The notes below the pieces were generated by a model. The model saw only the letters and a program-made list of their open reading frames with translations. It ran no database searches and was not told where the DNA came from. The translations under genes and the position numbers were made by a program. DNA of 64,000 bases from Archegozetes longisetosus (lineage: Eukaryota > Arthropoda > Arachnida > Sarcoptiformes > Trhypochthoniidae). The DNA lies in contig JAEMBT020000002.1 of assembly GCA_018873245.2 (NCBI GenBank), forward strand, positions 4,668,001 through 4,732,000, in the 5' to 3' direction. Positions 12,472-24,225 of this stretch are shown here, one piece after another. Numbering within the stretch: the stretch's first letter is position 1; every line of letters begins with the position of its first letter.

Positions 12472-13318
12472 TTGGTTGCCAGATTTCCAGCTTCAGCCTG
12501 GAAACTATAGGTTTTGACCTACGATTACAGGCAGAAGTTTTGTTCTGCATGTATGCATTTAATTCCAGGTTTTGAGTTTTATATTAATGTTATGCAAATA
12601 GTCTTTTAATAGAAAGAATGAAAGCTGTAATGCTATTATTAAATAATTATAAACGTACAAACATAAAGTTTTAAAAAGATTCTGAAAAAGCCAAATTTAA
12701 AACTGAAACGTAGAGGGTCTACGAAAAATTTTTGATTTTAAAAATTAAATTTTTAAAGGTTTGGATTGTCTTAATATGATAGATATTGATTTCAATAAGA
12801 ACTTCAGCACAGCTAAATATTAAAGATTAATATGCATGTTGGTAATTTATACTAAGATTGTTATATATAGCATAAATTGTTCTCCTCAATCAAATTGAGT
12901 TCCAATATATTGTTAGAAAAGCGATGGTTTAAATACTTCGAAAATAATGAGTCTCAAAGTTTACTTAATATAATAGAAATTCTATTTTCATTTCCTATAA
13001 GTAATACGTTTTTGAAAGAATATCTAGTATTGCAAAAGATCTTTGGATATAATAAAGGAGCAGAATGAATATTAGTTTGGTTAAATCATAAATTTGTTAT
13101 AGAATTAATTATAGTATATATATAATATTGGATGAAATTGGCTGATTATGCTTCAAAAATTGTTGAATTATTAAAAACTTGTAAATCTAGTACTAAACAT
13201 TTCTTTAAATTAATGAGTGATTAAAAGTTTTGTCACCGAAAAGGAATTTTCAAATTAAAGAGAGACTTATTGATATGAAAATTCCATAGAAAGGGTCGAG
13301 TAAAACCGGCAACCCAAC
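12472..13318. mobile_element. Non-autonomous hAT-like element upstream of copy C
   Basis: The ends TTGGTTGCCAG and (reverse complement) TTGGGTTGCCGG are inverted. The flanks tatataat (12464-12471) and tataaaat (13319-13326) match at 7 of 8. The surrounding DNA aligns to uninterrupted sequence upstream of copy F (around 31600-31680). The interior is AT-rich. A 63-codon frame at 12877-13068 shows no known feature. Confidence 0.6.
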
Positions 13319-13432
13319 TATAAAATTTCATAACTTTCTATGTCTTGTTAATTGATGTATTAGTAGAATATATTTAATAGAAATATATTTTTTTATTGAT
13401 TTACGTCTTAGAATAGATTATAAAAGTAGAAA

Positions 13433-13950
13433 GGAACTTGTCTCATATCGCTGCTTCTTTTCATGTCTTAGCTAAATTCAACGGTATTGACATAGAATAC
13501 GTCAATTATATTTTCAAACTTTCAAAAATAACTTTTACAATTCTATAACATAGAGAAAATTTAATAGTATTCTAAGACAATTTTTATTTCAATAGAAATA
13601 ATTGGATATATAATTAATCGATTATTTTAAAAATTAAACATTAATTAGTGCAAAAGTATGACTGATTAGAAAACTAAGTCAAAATATAGAATTAGCTGAG
13701 ATCAAATATTATCCTTTTAATTATTGAAATTATGAGAATTTTAAATTCCAGGATAGAATTCTGAGATATCTTTCAAAATTCAAACAAATTTCAAAATTTA
13801 ATAATATCAAAACTATTTTAAACTAAAAACAATTCAAATCTCCCTCTAATTTAGCAAATTAATGTTTGAAAATATAATTGACGTAATTTATGTCAATACC
13901 ATAGACTTTAGCTAAAATATACAAAGAAGCAGCGATATGAGACAAGTTCC
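13433..13950. mobile_element. Palindromic MITE with perfect 8-bp target duplication, next to the copy C promoter
   Basis: The ends GGAACTTGTCTCATATCGCT are perfect inverted repeats, with weaker pairing over about 90 bases. They are flanked by identical agtagaaa at 13425-13432 and 13951-13958. The empty site is visible upstream of copy F (atagaaacgattg). The 8-bp duplication with GG/CC ends fits hAT or Merlin-like elements; I cannot choose. It lies directly against the conserved promoter block of copy C. Confidence 0.75.
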
Positions 13951-13954
13951 AGTA

Positions 13955-14211
13955 GAAACGACTATACAAAGTTATTAAGCATTCAGAAGAGTTCTGTCCT
14001 AAACCTCGGGTTCTATTCAGAGGTTTAGATTGATTAGACGCATTAAAATCATTTTTTAAAATTTCAAATTAAGTCATAATATCTAATAAATTGAATATAA
14101 TTTATATTTCATTAAAATAGTAATACTTCTCAATATTTTTGTGTTGGAATCAAGCTTGTATATGTTAAAAGATAATCTGTAAGAGCGGGCGAAGATAGAA
14201 GCTATTGAATT
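13955..14211 (+). promoter_or_regulatory. Duplicated P450 promoter block, copy C
   Basis: Homologous to the blocks before exon 1 of B, E and F. The TATA-like motif is weaker here (tgtatatgtt at 14157-14166, where the others have TATAAG). A 518-base MITE ends at 13950, so upstream context beyond about 260 bases differs from the other copies. Confidence 0.4.
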
Positions 14212-17200
14212 ATGATTGAATTAGTGAGTGTAATTACCTCTTCCTCTCTGTTCAAATGGACAGCTGTTTGTATTATTGGTGCAATCGCTGTTTACAGGTC
14301 AGTTTAATTATAAAATCAATTTTAAATTCTCAAAAAATATAGTTTTCAGCTTTGGAGAAATTATTATTAAAAACAAAACAAATTATATACATTTATTTAA
14401 TTTTGATCAACACCAGAAAAAATTTGACTAACTTTTAAAATCGTACTTATGAAGACATTTTTAGGCTTATTAAATATTAAGGATCGAAACAAAGCGATGA
14501 ATTATGAGAAACATTATGAGATATCTAACCACTTAATGTTTAATCGTCGTTTTGGTCTCTACTATTACACTCTTTTGATAACATTAAAATACTCTGAATC
14601 AAATAAACTCCAAAATTAGAAATATAAAATATGTAGGTTATATCATGTGAAGTATAAAAAAGTGTAAATTAGTATAAAATCATTTTCAACTACAATCTCT
14701 GTTTATCTAGTACAGTAGAAACTCAATATTTTGAAACCGATTATTTTGAAATACCTAGTATTTTGAACCAATTTGAACATCATTTTATATTGTTGTATAA
14801 CTTTATTATGAAATATCTGTCAAATAGTTTCAAGATATAATAACCCATCAAATTATCACAAAAAATCATTATTATTAAGATTACTGAGCAGTTCATGTCC
14901 TGAGGCATTCGTGAACGAACCTCAAACCTACACCCTAATCTTTATAAAGTTTTGGTCTTAATCATTCAAATATTAGGTTTTAAGCGAAATCTTTATTTCG
15001 AACTTTTTCAATATACTGGCTATTTTGAAAACTCGCTATTTTGAACAAGATTTTTTTGGCAGAAGCGGGTTCATAATAACGAGATTCTACTGTAACTTTG
15101 TTTTTAAGGAAAGATTTACGTAACGAAAACGAAAAAACACATTCCAGAGCTACTGATAAGGTCACAAGTAAATGAATGATTCTAATTTTCAATTCATTTG
15201 AGTGTTGTAGCTGTAGGCATACATAATGAAATAATACTTATGCATGCATTCCGTATTTTCTCGAGAAACAGTCCACACTTGAGAGTTTTGTAAATAATAA
15301 AGTTGCCACTAGTTCTCAATACTCGACCCAAACCTAACCGAAAAAGTCAATTCCAAAACCAAACCTAACTGAACCCAAACTTTCAAATTACAACCCAAAC
15401 CAAACCAAACTGTGATTATTTAATCAAACCCAAACCGAAGCAAAACCAAATAAGAAAATAGATACGAATTTTTATTTATCAAAATACGTGTAATTTTTAA
15501 TTAAAACGATATTCTTTTAACTAAAATAATCTACTCTTTTAATGATATCGCAACTACGGATATAGTGGCCATACATGGACTCAATTCAAGTCTTGATCTC
15601 AATTGAAGGTTATTTTTTAATATTAAATAAATTTTATTTTTCGATAAAATAAGGTGTATTTTTAATCAAGGTTTGATGATTTTTTTAACTTGCTATAATT
15701 ATGGAAAAATATAGGATTTGTTTTTAAATGTATTTTGAGAAAAAATATTAATTTGAATGAAACTCAAGTCCACTTTATTGAATATATTTAGTCTATTGAG
15801 AACTGAAGTCCTTTATTTTATATTTTCTTCATCTGATATCGATATGATATACAGATGAAGGGTCCGAATTTTTTTATCAAAATAATTTATTATACTAAGG
15901 ATTGAATTCTATACTTTTTTCGCGTATATGTTTATGGTCTTAGATAATTTTTCAAAATTCAAGACTTTTTTCTATCTGATAAATTAAAAATGTTTTTTTG
16001 GTTTTCAAAAATTCAATAGAACCAAACTGGAAAATTCTCTTTAAAACCAAAACCAAACCAGAACCAAACAGTTTTCTAAACTGAGACCCAAACCCAACCC
16101 GAACCCAATCCAAACCGAACCAAACCCAAAGGAACTGGAACTTATCGCAACATTAGTAAATAATATACTTTAGATGAAAATCTATTTGTCAATAAAATTT
16201 ACTCTGAATTTCAAAAAAGTTACTTTTAATTTTTTTGTTATCATTTAATCACATGTGTTAGCATTTAATAAGATTTGTTTGAGATATAAAATTTGTAAAT
16301 CAGTCTTAAATGTGATGCTTTATTCATTTTTAAAGAATTTTATTTTGAACACTATTAAACCACAAGTTTTTATTACGGTTAATTTGTAAGTTTGAAATAA
16401 AATAATCATTGTGATAAGCAGTTATTTAGGAGTATAAAACAAGAATTAGAAATCTTAAAAATTTGGCACCTTTCACTTAGACGTTTGGCAGAATGCCTAA
16501 AACATAAGATTAATACAAACCATTTATGAATAAATGAAAGCTTAATTCTCTGTATCAATGCGGTCTATTAACGTCAATTCGATGCATCATATTTAATGTT
16601 GAGGCATTCAAATTTTAACAATTAATTCATCTCTAGTAGATGTTAAATACAGAATAATTTATAGAATGATTCTTGATCAGAAGAAATTCTAATGTTTGAT
16701 TAACTCATTGTTAAAAAATTAATATTTCTTGATAAACTATACATATGTTGAATAAATTACGACTTATTTAAGCGATTTGTTCTTGCAAATACTTCTAGAT
16801 ATTTACTTTCGAAATGTGATTATTGGGAGTCACAGGGAGTCCCCACTGCAAGTGTTAGCTTATTAAACAGACTCAGAAAACCATGGCATGAGTGGGAGCA
16901 AGATTTAGTCAGAAAAAATGGAAAAATTTTCGGAGTATATGAAATAACGAACCCCGTCCTTTACGTATCAGATCCTGATATCGCCAAAGATGTTCTCGTT
17001 AAGGATTTTCACATTTTTTCAAATCGAAGAGTTAGTAAATTAATTTATTGATTAGTTTAGTTTTCTGTTTATGTAAATATTCAATTGACTTTTTCAGGAT
17101 CTAAGCACAGGTGGTGATTATATTTTTGATAATAGACTTCCAATAATAAAAGATGATAAGTGGAAAAGAGTTCGGTCGATAGTATCACCCACGTTCTCAA

Positions 17201-18530
17201 GTGGAAAGTTGAGAAAAATGAGACCATTGATTGAGGAATGTCTCAATACATTGATTAAGAACTTGGATAATGTGAGCCAAACTGGTGAAGAATCTGAGAT
17301 AAAGAGAATTTTCGGAGCTTATAGTATGGAAGTTGTGATTCAGGTGGCATTCGGGACAAAAGTAGACGCACTTTATGATGAAAAAAATCCTATTCTAATA
17401 AATGCAAGAAAGATATTCAATAGGAATCTCAGTCCGAAAGTACTTTTAGCATTTCTGTCGCCTAAAATTGCAAAACTTTTAAAAGTTGCTGTTTTCGATA
17501 TGAGTACGACTCAATTTTTCAAAGATTTAACAATGAAAATCATAGATCAAAGAAAGAAATCAGGTAATAAGAATAAAAGAGTAGATTTCCTTCAGCTTAT
17601 GTTAGAAGCCATTGAAAACAATAATCCGGATAATTTGGATGATGATGAAAATGATAAAAATGTCGATGACGATAGTAAATATTCTGAGCAAAAAATAGTT
17701 CCTCAGAATAAGAGTGAGTTAAATACGGTTTTTGTTACATTTTCCCTTCAATTAAAAATTTTCTAATTCATTCAATACAGCCCTTACAAATGATGAATTT
17801 GTGTCACAATGTGTTTTATTCTTTTTGGCTGGTTATGACACAACTGCCTCAACCATATCATATACCATTTACAATCTGGCGTGTAATCCTGAAGCACAGG
17901 AAAAGCTATATGAAGAGGCGAAAACAATCTTCGGATCAGATGTCAGTCAGAATAATATAACTTGAACAGAAATAAATCGTTTTTCATATTTATAGAAAGA
18001 AGTCGATTATGATGTCGTTCATTCACTGAAATATTTGGATTCAGTCGTAATGGAATCGCTCCGTTTATATCCGATCGGGATATTCTTAGAACGAATTCCG
18101 AATGAGGATTACGTTATCGGGACTACAGGCATTAAAGTTAAAAAAGGACAAATTGTTCACTTTCCCATTTATGCAATGCAAAGAGATCCTGAAAACTTTA
18201 CCGAACCCGAATCTTTTAAACCCGAAAGGTTTTTTCCTGAGAATCGAACTCATCATCCTTACACTCACTTGCCATTTGGTGCTGGACCAAGACATTGTCT
18301 CGGAACGAGATTAGCTCTACTTGAAGTCAAATTAGCTCTCATTCACAGCGTCTACAGATTCAAGTTTTCAACTGGACCAAAGACTGTGGTACTTTATAGT
18401 CATGTTATTATATCAAATTTGAAAATCCTAATAAAGATTGATTTCATGTTGACAGCATCCTCCGGATTGCTACATTAGTGGAGGATTTATTGTGCCTAAA
18501 GAAGTTATGATTAAAGTGGAAAAACGTTAA
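14212..18530 (+). CDS. Cytochrome P450, CYP3A-like, array copy C, complete
   Basis: Exons 14212-14297, 16799-17030, 17098-17713, 17781-17941, 17996-18388 and 18456-18530 join into one frame of 521 codons (520 aa). ATG 14212 is chosen because it opens the conserved anchor exon, whose N-terminus reads MIELVSVITSSSLFKW and is followed by a hydrophobic stretch (about residues 4-27) and the hinge GVPTASV. Motifs are WKRVR, AGYDTT, ESLR, PERF and FGAGPRHCLG. It is the most divergent intact copy: DYIFDNRLP, VSPTFSSG and PIGIFLERIP where the others read DPIIDN, MSPTFSTG and PPA..LER(M/V)A. The acidic H-I linker is two residues shorter. These changes include substrate-recognition neighbourhoods, so altered substrate choice is plausible. 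Intron 1 (2.5 kb) hosts a Tigger-like MITE and a hAT element. Confidence 0.92.
14713..15092. mobile_element. pogo/Tigger-like MITE in intron 1 of copy C
   Basis: The ends CAGTAGAAACTC and (reverse complement) CAGTAGAATCTCG are flanked by TA on both sides (14711-14712, 15093-15094). The CAGTAGAAnCTCG start is the known pogo/Tigger terminal signature. Subterminal tattttgaa words repeat several times. The insertion is absent from the equivalent intron positions of B, E and F. No transposase is seen. Confidence 0.75.
15298..16155. mobile_element. Non-autonomous hAT element with AACCCAAACC-type ends in intron 1 of copy C
   Basis: Identical 8-bp flanks gtaaataa at 15290-15297 and 16156-16163. The ends TAAAGTTGC and (reverse complement) TAATGTTGC are inverted. 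Both subterminal regions (about 15325-15440 and 16010-16140) consist of a degenerate AACC(C)AAACC word on a single strand, so the word is direct rather than inverted at one end. The middle is AT-rich and noncoding. The empty site is recognisable in copy E intron 1 (near 25050). Confidence 0.75.
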
Positions 18531-18815
18531 TGCTATGAAGTTACTACCAAAAAACTTACTTTTCACAATTTTATTTTAGATTCTGATTCAAGCTTATATG
18601 TCTATTATTCACATTTACTTCTCATATTACAATCAGATGTTTTTGTAAAGAACCTTAATGTTAACTCCCAACTAGTGAAGTGACAATTTGATCCGTAAAA
18701 CTTCGATCTTATGTGCCCGTTTTAGAGTATCCCTTGAGAGTTACCTCAGGTATAGCATAACTGACAGACCATAGGCGTTAATATAATAGTCCTTTACGTA
18801 ATATCAGATAGTACG
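18531..18815. other. 3' flank of P450 copy C
   Basis: Noncoding, homologous to the other 3' flanks. The motif accataggcgttaat near 18770 recurs after A, B, E and, in part, F. Confidence 0.5.
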
Positions 18816-18959
18816 TAAAGTCATGGAAATTTGTTTTTACCTGTCGAAGCTTTCATTAAAGCTTTCAATGAAGCCTTCAATAAACGATTGAAATGACATC
18901 TTCTTATAACAAATTTTAGCGAAAGCTTCGACAGGCAAAAATAAATTTCCACGACTTTA
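18816..18959. mobile_element. TA-flanked MITE with ~38-bp inverted repeats
   Basis: The left arm (18816-18854) and right arm (18921-18959) pair over about 38 bases. The right arm reads AAGTCGTGGAAATTTATTTT on the reverse strand, and the left arm differs at a few positions. A (TA)n run follows. The TA borders fit Tc1/mariner-type target choice. No coding sequence. Confidence 0.7.
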
Positions 18960-19285
18960 TATATATATATATATATTTGGTTCTGAATTAGCCTAATTTA
19001 CTGACATGTTATTAGATAGAAGGAAAGTTACTCTTTATATAAAATCTAAGCATTAGTTATTAAATTTACATCAGAAAATAGGCAAATTAACAGTTATATC
19101 ATTGTTGACTTTTCCATTTTCCCTTATGAAAAGAATAGATAACGTTATGGACTAGCTCTGGACTCTTGAAAAGCGATTTTGTCTCGTTCTTGCTTATCAT
19201 AGAATCAAATGCTTGGTTTTGGTATAATTTTGCCTGGTTAGATTGCGTCGCATATTACTTATTAGTTTGATAAAATAGTGAAGAG

Positions 19286-19940
19286 TATGGACCCCAAGAA
19301 AAAGCCAAAGAAGGAGCAAAGATAATTTTTAGAAATTTTCTGCATTATACCAGAGAATATTATACTTCAACAATTGTTACTTTTTCATGCTCTTTAAAAC
19401 TTTTTGTTAGAACAAAATTTTTAATCATATATTATTTTTAAATTTGAAATTTTTGAACATGGTAAGAGGTTTTTGAATGTTTCGCAAGAGAAAGTTTTGC
19501 ATAATTTCCTATTTTGGAAGAACTTTTCAGCATTATTTGTCAGGCTTCTTGAGCCAACATATAACCAATTATCTTCAAATTCACAAGTGTATTTCTGCCA
19601 CTTAGACATTTTTAATTAACATTTTAGATACGAATAAAACTTGAATAAAATCACTCAATAAAAACTTTATTTAAAATGATTAGACTTCAATACAATACAT
19701 ACTTTTGAAAAACAAAACTTTGGTTCAAAGGGTATTTCAAAAGATTAGTGCACTCTAGCTTCTCTTGGGATATTGGTTTCGTGAACAATAAATACGTATT
19801 ATTTCTTATTTTCTTAGATAAAGTTAAAATACTTTATAAAAAATTGGTGTTCTGAAAGCTGGAGGTTATAATATCCAGCTTCATGCCTGGGCTGGAGACT
19901 TTATCTCAATCTTTATCTTTATGGAGACTTGGTATTCCTA
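19286..19940. mobile_element. Non-autonomous hAT element, same family as 50310-50818
   Basis: The ends TATGGACCCCAAG and (reverse complement) TAGGAATACCAAGTCTCC are inverted. The flanks gtgaagag (19278-19285) and atgaagat (19941-19948) share 6 of 8. The empty site is seen after copy B (near 9320). About 330 bases (19550-19880) are clearly homologous to 50490-50815, which defines a dispersed family with at least two copies here. Confidence 0.7.
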
Positions 19941-19948
19941 ATGAAGAT

Positions 19949-21194
19949 TTAGAAATAAGTCATTGAGTAAGTTTTGAAGGTGCTCGCAATTTGAAAAGTG
20001 CCTAAAAACCATATAGGCTTGAATCGAATGACAATTGCACATTGAATCGCGTGTTTTATTACGCCTTAAAACTAAACTCGATACAAAACATTAAAACAGA
20101 CAAAACGACATGACTTTGAAATTAGAATTTACACATATAAAAAGATTGAGACATTGGGATCTATTTGTGGTATTATGTGTTTGATCTCTGGAAGTCGACT
20201 CTTCTTAATTATAATAAAACTTTAGTTTGTATAGTTAAATATGCAATAGTTTATGTCATGTCTTATAATAACGCAAATCAGTCATATGATATTGAAAAAC
20301 AAGAGTGTTAGATAACTTGGTATTAGTTTGAATGTGCTTTCCATAAAATGTGAGAAATCTCGATTAAAATTACTTAAGGTTACGCCACTGCGTACCAACT
20401 GTACTTTTCAGACTTTCTGATAAGTTCACAATTAAATTGAATTGGATTAATGAATCTAACTCCCAGTTCAATCGTACATTATATCTGTAGACATCAATAA
20501 TGACATAATACTTACGTATGCGTTCTGTTTTTTCTTAGGAAAGAATCTACATTTTATAGTTTTGCGAATAAAACTTTAAACGAAAATACATTTATCCATA
20601 TAAGTTATTCTGAGTTTCAAAAATATCAGGCTCAAGTTTTTTATTTTACTAGTTAATCACATGTACAGTATTAGTGTTTAATAAGATTTGTTTGAGATTT
20701 AAAAGCTTGTAAATCACTCTTAAATATGATGCTTTATTCATATTAAATCAATTTTACTTTTCGACACTATTAAAACATAAGTATTAATTGTGGCTAATTT
20801 GTAAGTTTAAGGTAAGGTAATCATTCTGAAAGAAGATGCTTATGAGCAGAAAATAAGGATTATACAGTTTAAAACTTAGTCACCCTTCAATTAGACATTT
20901 GGCAACATGTCCAAAATATACAAACCATCTATCAATTAACAAAAGCTTAATTCTTAAATCAATATAATCCATCAACGACGATTTCATGCATCATGTACTT
21001 CATTTTAAGATATTCAGGTCTTTACAATTGAATCGAATCTGGAAGGAATTAACTTTATTTATAGAATGATTCTTGATTAAAAGAATGCTAACGTTTAACT
21101 AACTCACTATTGAAAAGTTTACATTTCTCGATAAACTACTCATATATCGAATAAATTAAGACCTATTTAAAAGACTTCTTTCAAATACTTCTAG
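19949..21194. other. Junction of C 3' flank with truncated first intron of pseudogene D
   Basis: Up to about 20,380 the sequence resembles the C/B 3' flank unit. From about 20,390 it resembles the 3' half of the first introns. The promoter block and anchor exon that should lie between are missing, so a deletion joined the two. No gene otherwise. Confidence 0.55.
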
Positions 21195-23090
21195 ATATTT
21201 ACTCTCAAAATGTGATTATTGGGAGTCGCAGGGAGTCCCCACTGCAAGTGTTGACTTATTAACAAGATTCAGAAAACCGTGGCATAAATGGGAGCAAGAT
21301 TTAGTCAAGAAGAATGGAAAAATTTTCGGAATCTATGAGATAACGAAACCCGTTCTTTATATATCAGACTCTGATATCATCAAAGATATTCTCGTCAAAG
21401 ATTTTCACATTTTTCCAAATCGAAGAGTTAGTCAACTAAATCTGTTTATTTAGTTCAATTTTCTATTTATGGAAATATTTGATTAACTTTTCCAAGATTT
21501 AGTACAGGTGGTGATCCTATTATAGATAACTTTGTGTCAATAATAAAAGATGATAACTGGAAAAGTGTACGGTCAATAATGTCACCCACATTCTCAACTG
21601 GAAAATTGAGAAAAATAAGACCATTGGTTAAGAATATAGACAAGGTCAGCCAAACCGGCAAAGAATCTGACATGAAGAGACTCTTTTGAGCTTATTGTAT
21701 GGAAGTTGTGATTCAGGTGGCATTCGAGACAAAAGTACACCCACTTTTTATGAAAATAATCCTATTATACTAAATTCAAGAAAAATGTTCAATAAGAACC
21801 TTAGCCCGAAATTACTTTTGGCAGTTTTAGCTCCAAAAACTGCAAAACTTTTTAAAATTGCTGTTTTCAACATAAATGTGACACAATTTTTCAAATATTT
21901 CATGATGAAAGTCGATTGCACGATATAATATCGCCGCAATAATATCGCGCGACATAATATCGCCGACAAAATATCGTTTCTCAAAAATATCGCGCGACGT
22001 AATATCGCTCGACATAATATTGCGTGTAAAAAATATCGCTCGACATAATATCGCGTATAAAAAATATCGTCAGACAAAATACCTTTAAATCGTAAAAAAT
22101 TATAAATTAAAAGTATGAACTTCTGTAAAAATATGAATTATGCTATAGTTGTGCACAATTGGCATCAGAGGCATTTAAAACGGATGTTCTGATAAAAAAG
22201 GAACTTCTTTAATAAAAAATAATCACAAACGATAGATAATCGATAAGAACAGAAAATTATATGAAAAATAAATAATTACATGTTATAAAATACATGTTGA
22301 AAATGAATGATTTAAACGTAATAAAAACTATAAAACATACAAAATAAAAACTAACTGATTAAAATTTTAAAACGAAATGTTATTAGCAATTCCAAGCAAA
22401 CATTACAAGTGACATTACAAGCTATTCAAAAAGACTAATTCGATATTTTGTCGCTCGAGTTTTTATCGCGCGATATTATGTCGGGCGATATTTTGTCGGC
22501 GATATTATGTCGCGCGATATTATTGCGGCGATATTATATCGTGTTACCATGAAAGTCATCGATCAAAGAAAGGAATCAGTTAATAAGAATAAAAGTGTAG
22601 ATCTCCTTCAGCTTATGTTAGAAGCTATTGAAACAATAATTCAGATAATTTAAATGATGAAGAAAATGATAAAAATTTCGATGATAAAAACGACGGTAAA
22701 TATTCTGAGCAAAACGGTTCTCCAGAATAAGAGTGAATTTTATGAGGTTTTGGTTTATTTTTGCTTTGACTTAAAAATTTTCAAATCCATTCCATACAGC
22801 TCTTACAAACGATGAACTTGTGTCACAGTATGTCTTATCTTCTTTGTGGCTGGCTATGATGCAACTTCTACCGCCGTACCATCTGCCATTTTCCTTCTGG
22901 CGTGTGATCCTGAGACCCAAAATAAGCTATACGAAGAGTCAAAAAACAACCCTCGGATCAGATGTCAGAATAATACAACTTGAACTGAAAATGAATCGTT
23001 TTCATATTTGTAGAAAGAAGTCGATTACGATATCGTTAATTCATTAAAATATTTGGATTCAGTTGTGATAGGATTACTTCGTTTATACCT
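21195..23090 (+). pseudogene. Cytochrome P450, CYP3A-like, array copy D, decayed and truncated
   Basis: Exon 2 (21195-21426) is readable. Exon 3 begins near 21497 with one base missing just after the acceptor, a 24-base in-frame deletion after RPL, an in-frame TGA where the others have Gly of FGAYSM, and further indels in the acidic linker. A 635-bp element splits exon 3 at 21914-22548. Exon 4 (about 22800-22963) keeps a recognisable AGYDAT-like region but with several shifts. Exon 5 starts at 23014 and homology stops at about 23090, right after LLRLY. The anchor exon, the heme-binding part and exon 6 are absent. This is the oldest or least constrained copy. It cannot make a P450. Confidence 0.9.
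21914..22548. mobile_element. MITE with 57-bp perfect inverted repeats built of ATATCGC words, inside pseudogene D
   Basis: It is flanked by identical atgaaagtc at 21905-21913 and 22549-22557, a 9-bp duplication of exon 3 sequence, so the insertion limits are certain. From CACGATATAATATCG inward, the two ends pair perfectly for about 57 bases. The terminal 160 bases on the left and about 100 on the right are degenerate tandem copies of an AATATCGCGCGACAT-like word, CpG-rich in an AT-rich setting. The AT-rich interior holds no coding sequence. A 9-bp duplication is typical of MULE/Mutator-type elements; the family is otherwise unassigned. Confidence 0.85.
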
Positions 23091-23449
23091 TTTAAAATGT
23101 TTTTGTAAGTTAAATAAAGGCTGAAGGTTATAGCCTACAACTTGAGGGTTGAGCTGAACACTAGAGAGGGGATCTAAAAATGGAGAGTTGATATCCCAGT
23201 CAATTGAGATGAATTGAAAGAACGCTCAAGGATTTATCATTACTTTATCAAATGATTGTCATGTTTTTATCTGAATTCAAGGCCAAAAACATGATAGAAA
23301 CGTTGGGAGTTTTTAAATACGCAATTGCTAATTATTAGTCGAAACTGCACGCTTGTCACTGTGTAATCTCATAATAATTTTCTATTTATTGTCTATCGAG
23401 TTATTCATTAGAAATAAAATTTTCTAGTGGCTTACTTCTCTGATGAAAT
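23091..23449. other. Upstream DNA of P450 copy E
   Basis: No gene. The junction with truncated pseudogene D is at about 23090. Thereafter the sequence resembles the upstream unit of copy F (31430-31740). Confidence 0.5.
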
Positions 23450-23732
23450 TATAAAAATAAGTATTTTTACTTAGTAATGATTGCACAAAGTTGTTGAGTA
23501 TTCACAGATGTTCTATTCTAAATCTCGGGTGCTATTCGGAAATTTAGATTGATTAAATTCATTAAAATCATTTTTTAAAACTTCAAATTAAGTCATACTA
23601 TCTAATAAATTGAATATAATTTATATTTCATTAAAATAGTAATACTTCTCAATATTTTTGTGTTGGAATTAAGCCTGTATATAAGTCAAAAGATTGATTA
23701 TAAGAGCAGGCGAAGATAGAAGCTATTGAATT
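23450..23732 (+). promoter_or_regulatory. Duplicated P450 promoter block, copy E
   Basis: Homologous to the blocks of B, C and F. TATATAAG lies at 23678-23685, 48 bases before the ATG at 23733. Confidence 0.45.
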
Positions 23733-24225
23733 ATGATTGAATTAGTGAGTGTAATTATCTCTTCCTCTCTGTTCAAATGGACAGCTGTTTGTATTGTTGG
23801 TGTAATTGCTGTTTACAGGTTAGTTTAATAATAAAATCAATTTTTAATTTCTTATAAAATATAGTTTTTCATATTTGTGAAAATAATTATTGAAAAATTC
23901 TTACTAAGAACTAAGCACAAGTCGAATGAGCTTATTCATTTTAATTAATGAAAGTTTAATTCTAATGAACTTAAGAGAGTGAATTTGAATAACTTTTAAA
24001 GTTATACTTATTAGAACATTTGAAGGATAATTAAAAGCTAGGCATAGAAACGAAGCGATAAAGTACGAGAAACATTTTCAAAACGTCTAACTGCGTGATT
24101 CTTAATCCCTTTCTCCTGCCTTTATTAACAGATTTTACTCTTTTTATAAAATCAGAATATTCTGAATCCAATAAACTTCAAAATCAGAAAAGTTATAAAC
24201 TATGTAGGTTATAACGTGTGAAGTA

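Noticed and set aside
12877-13068. 63-codon plus frame
   Set aside because: It lies inside the hAT-like element 12472-13318 and shows no transposase motif.
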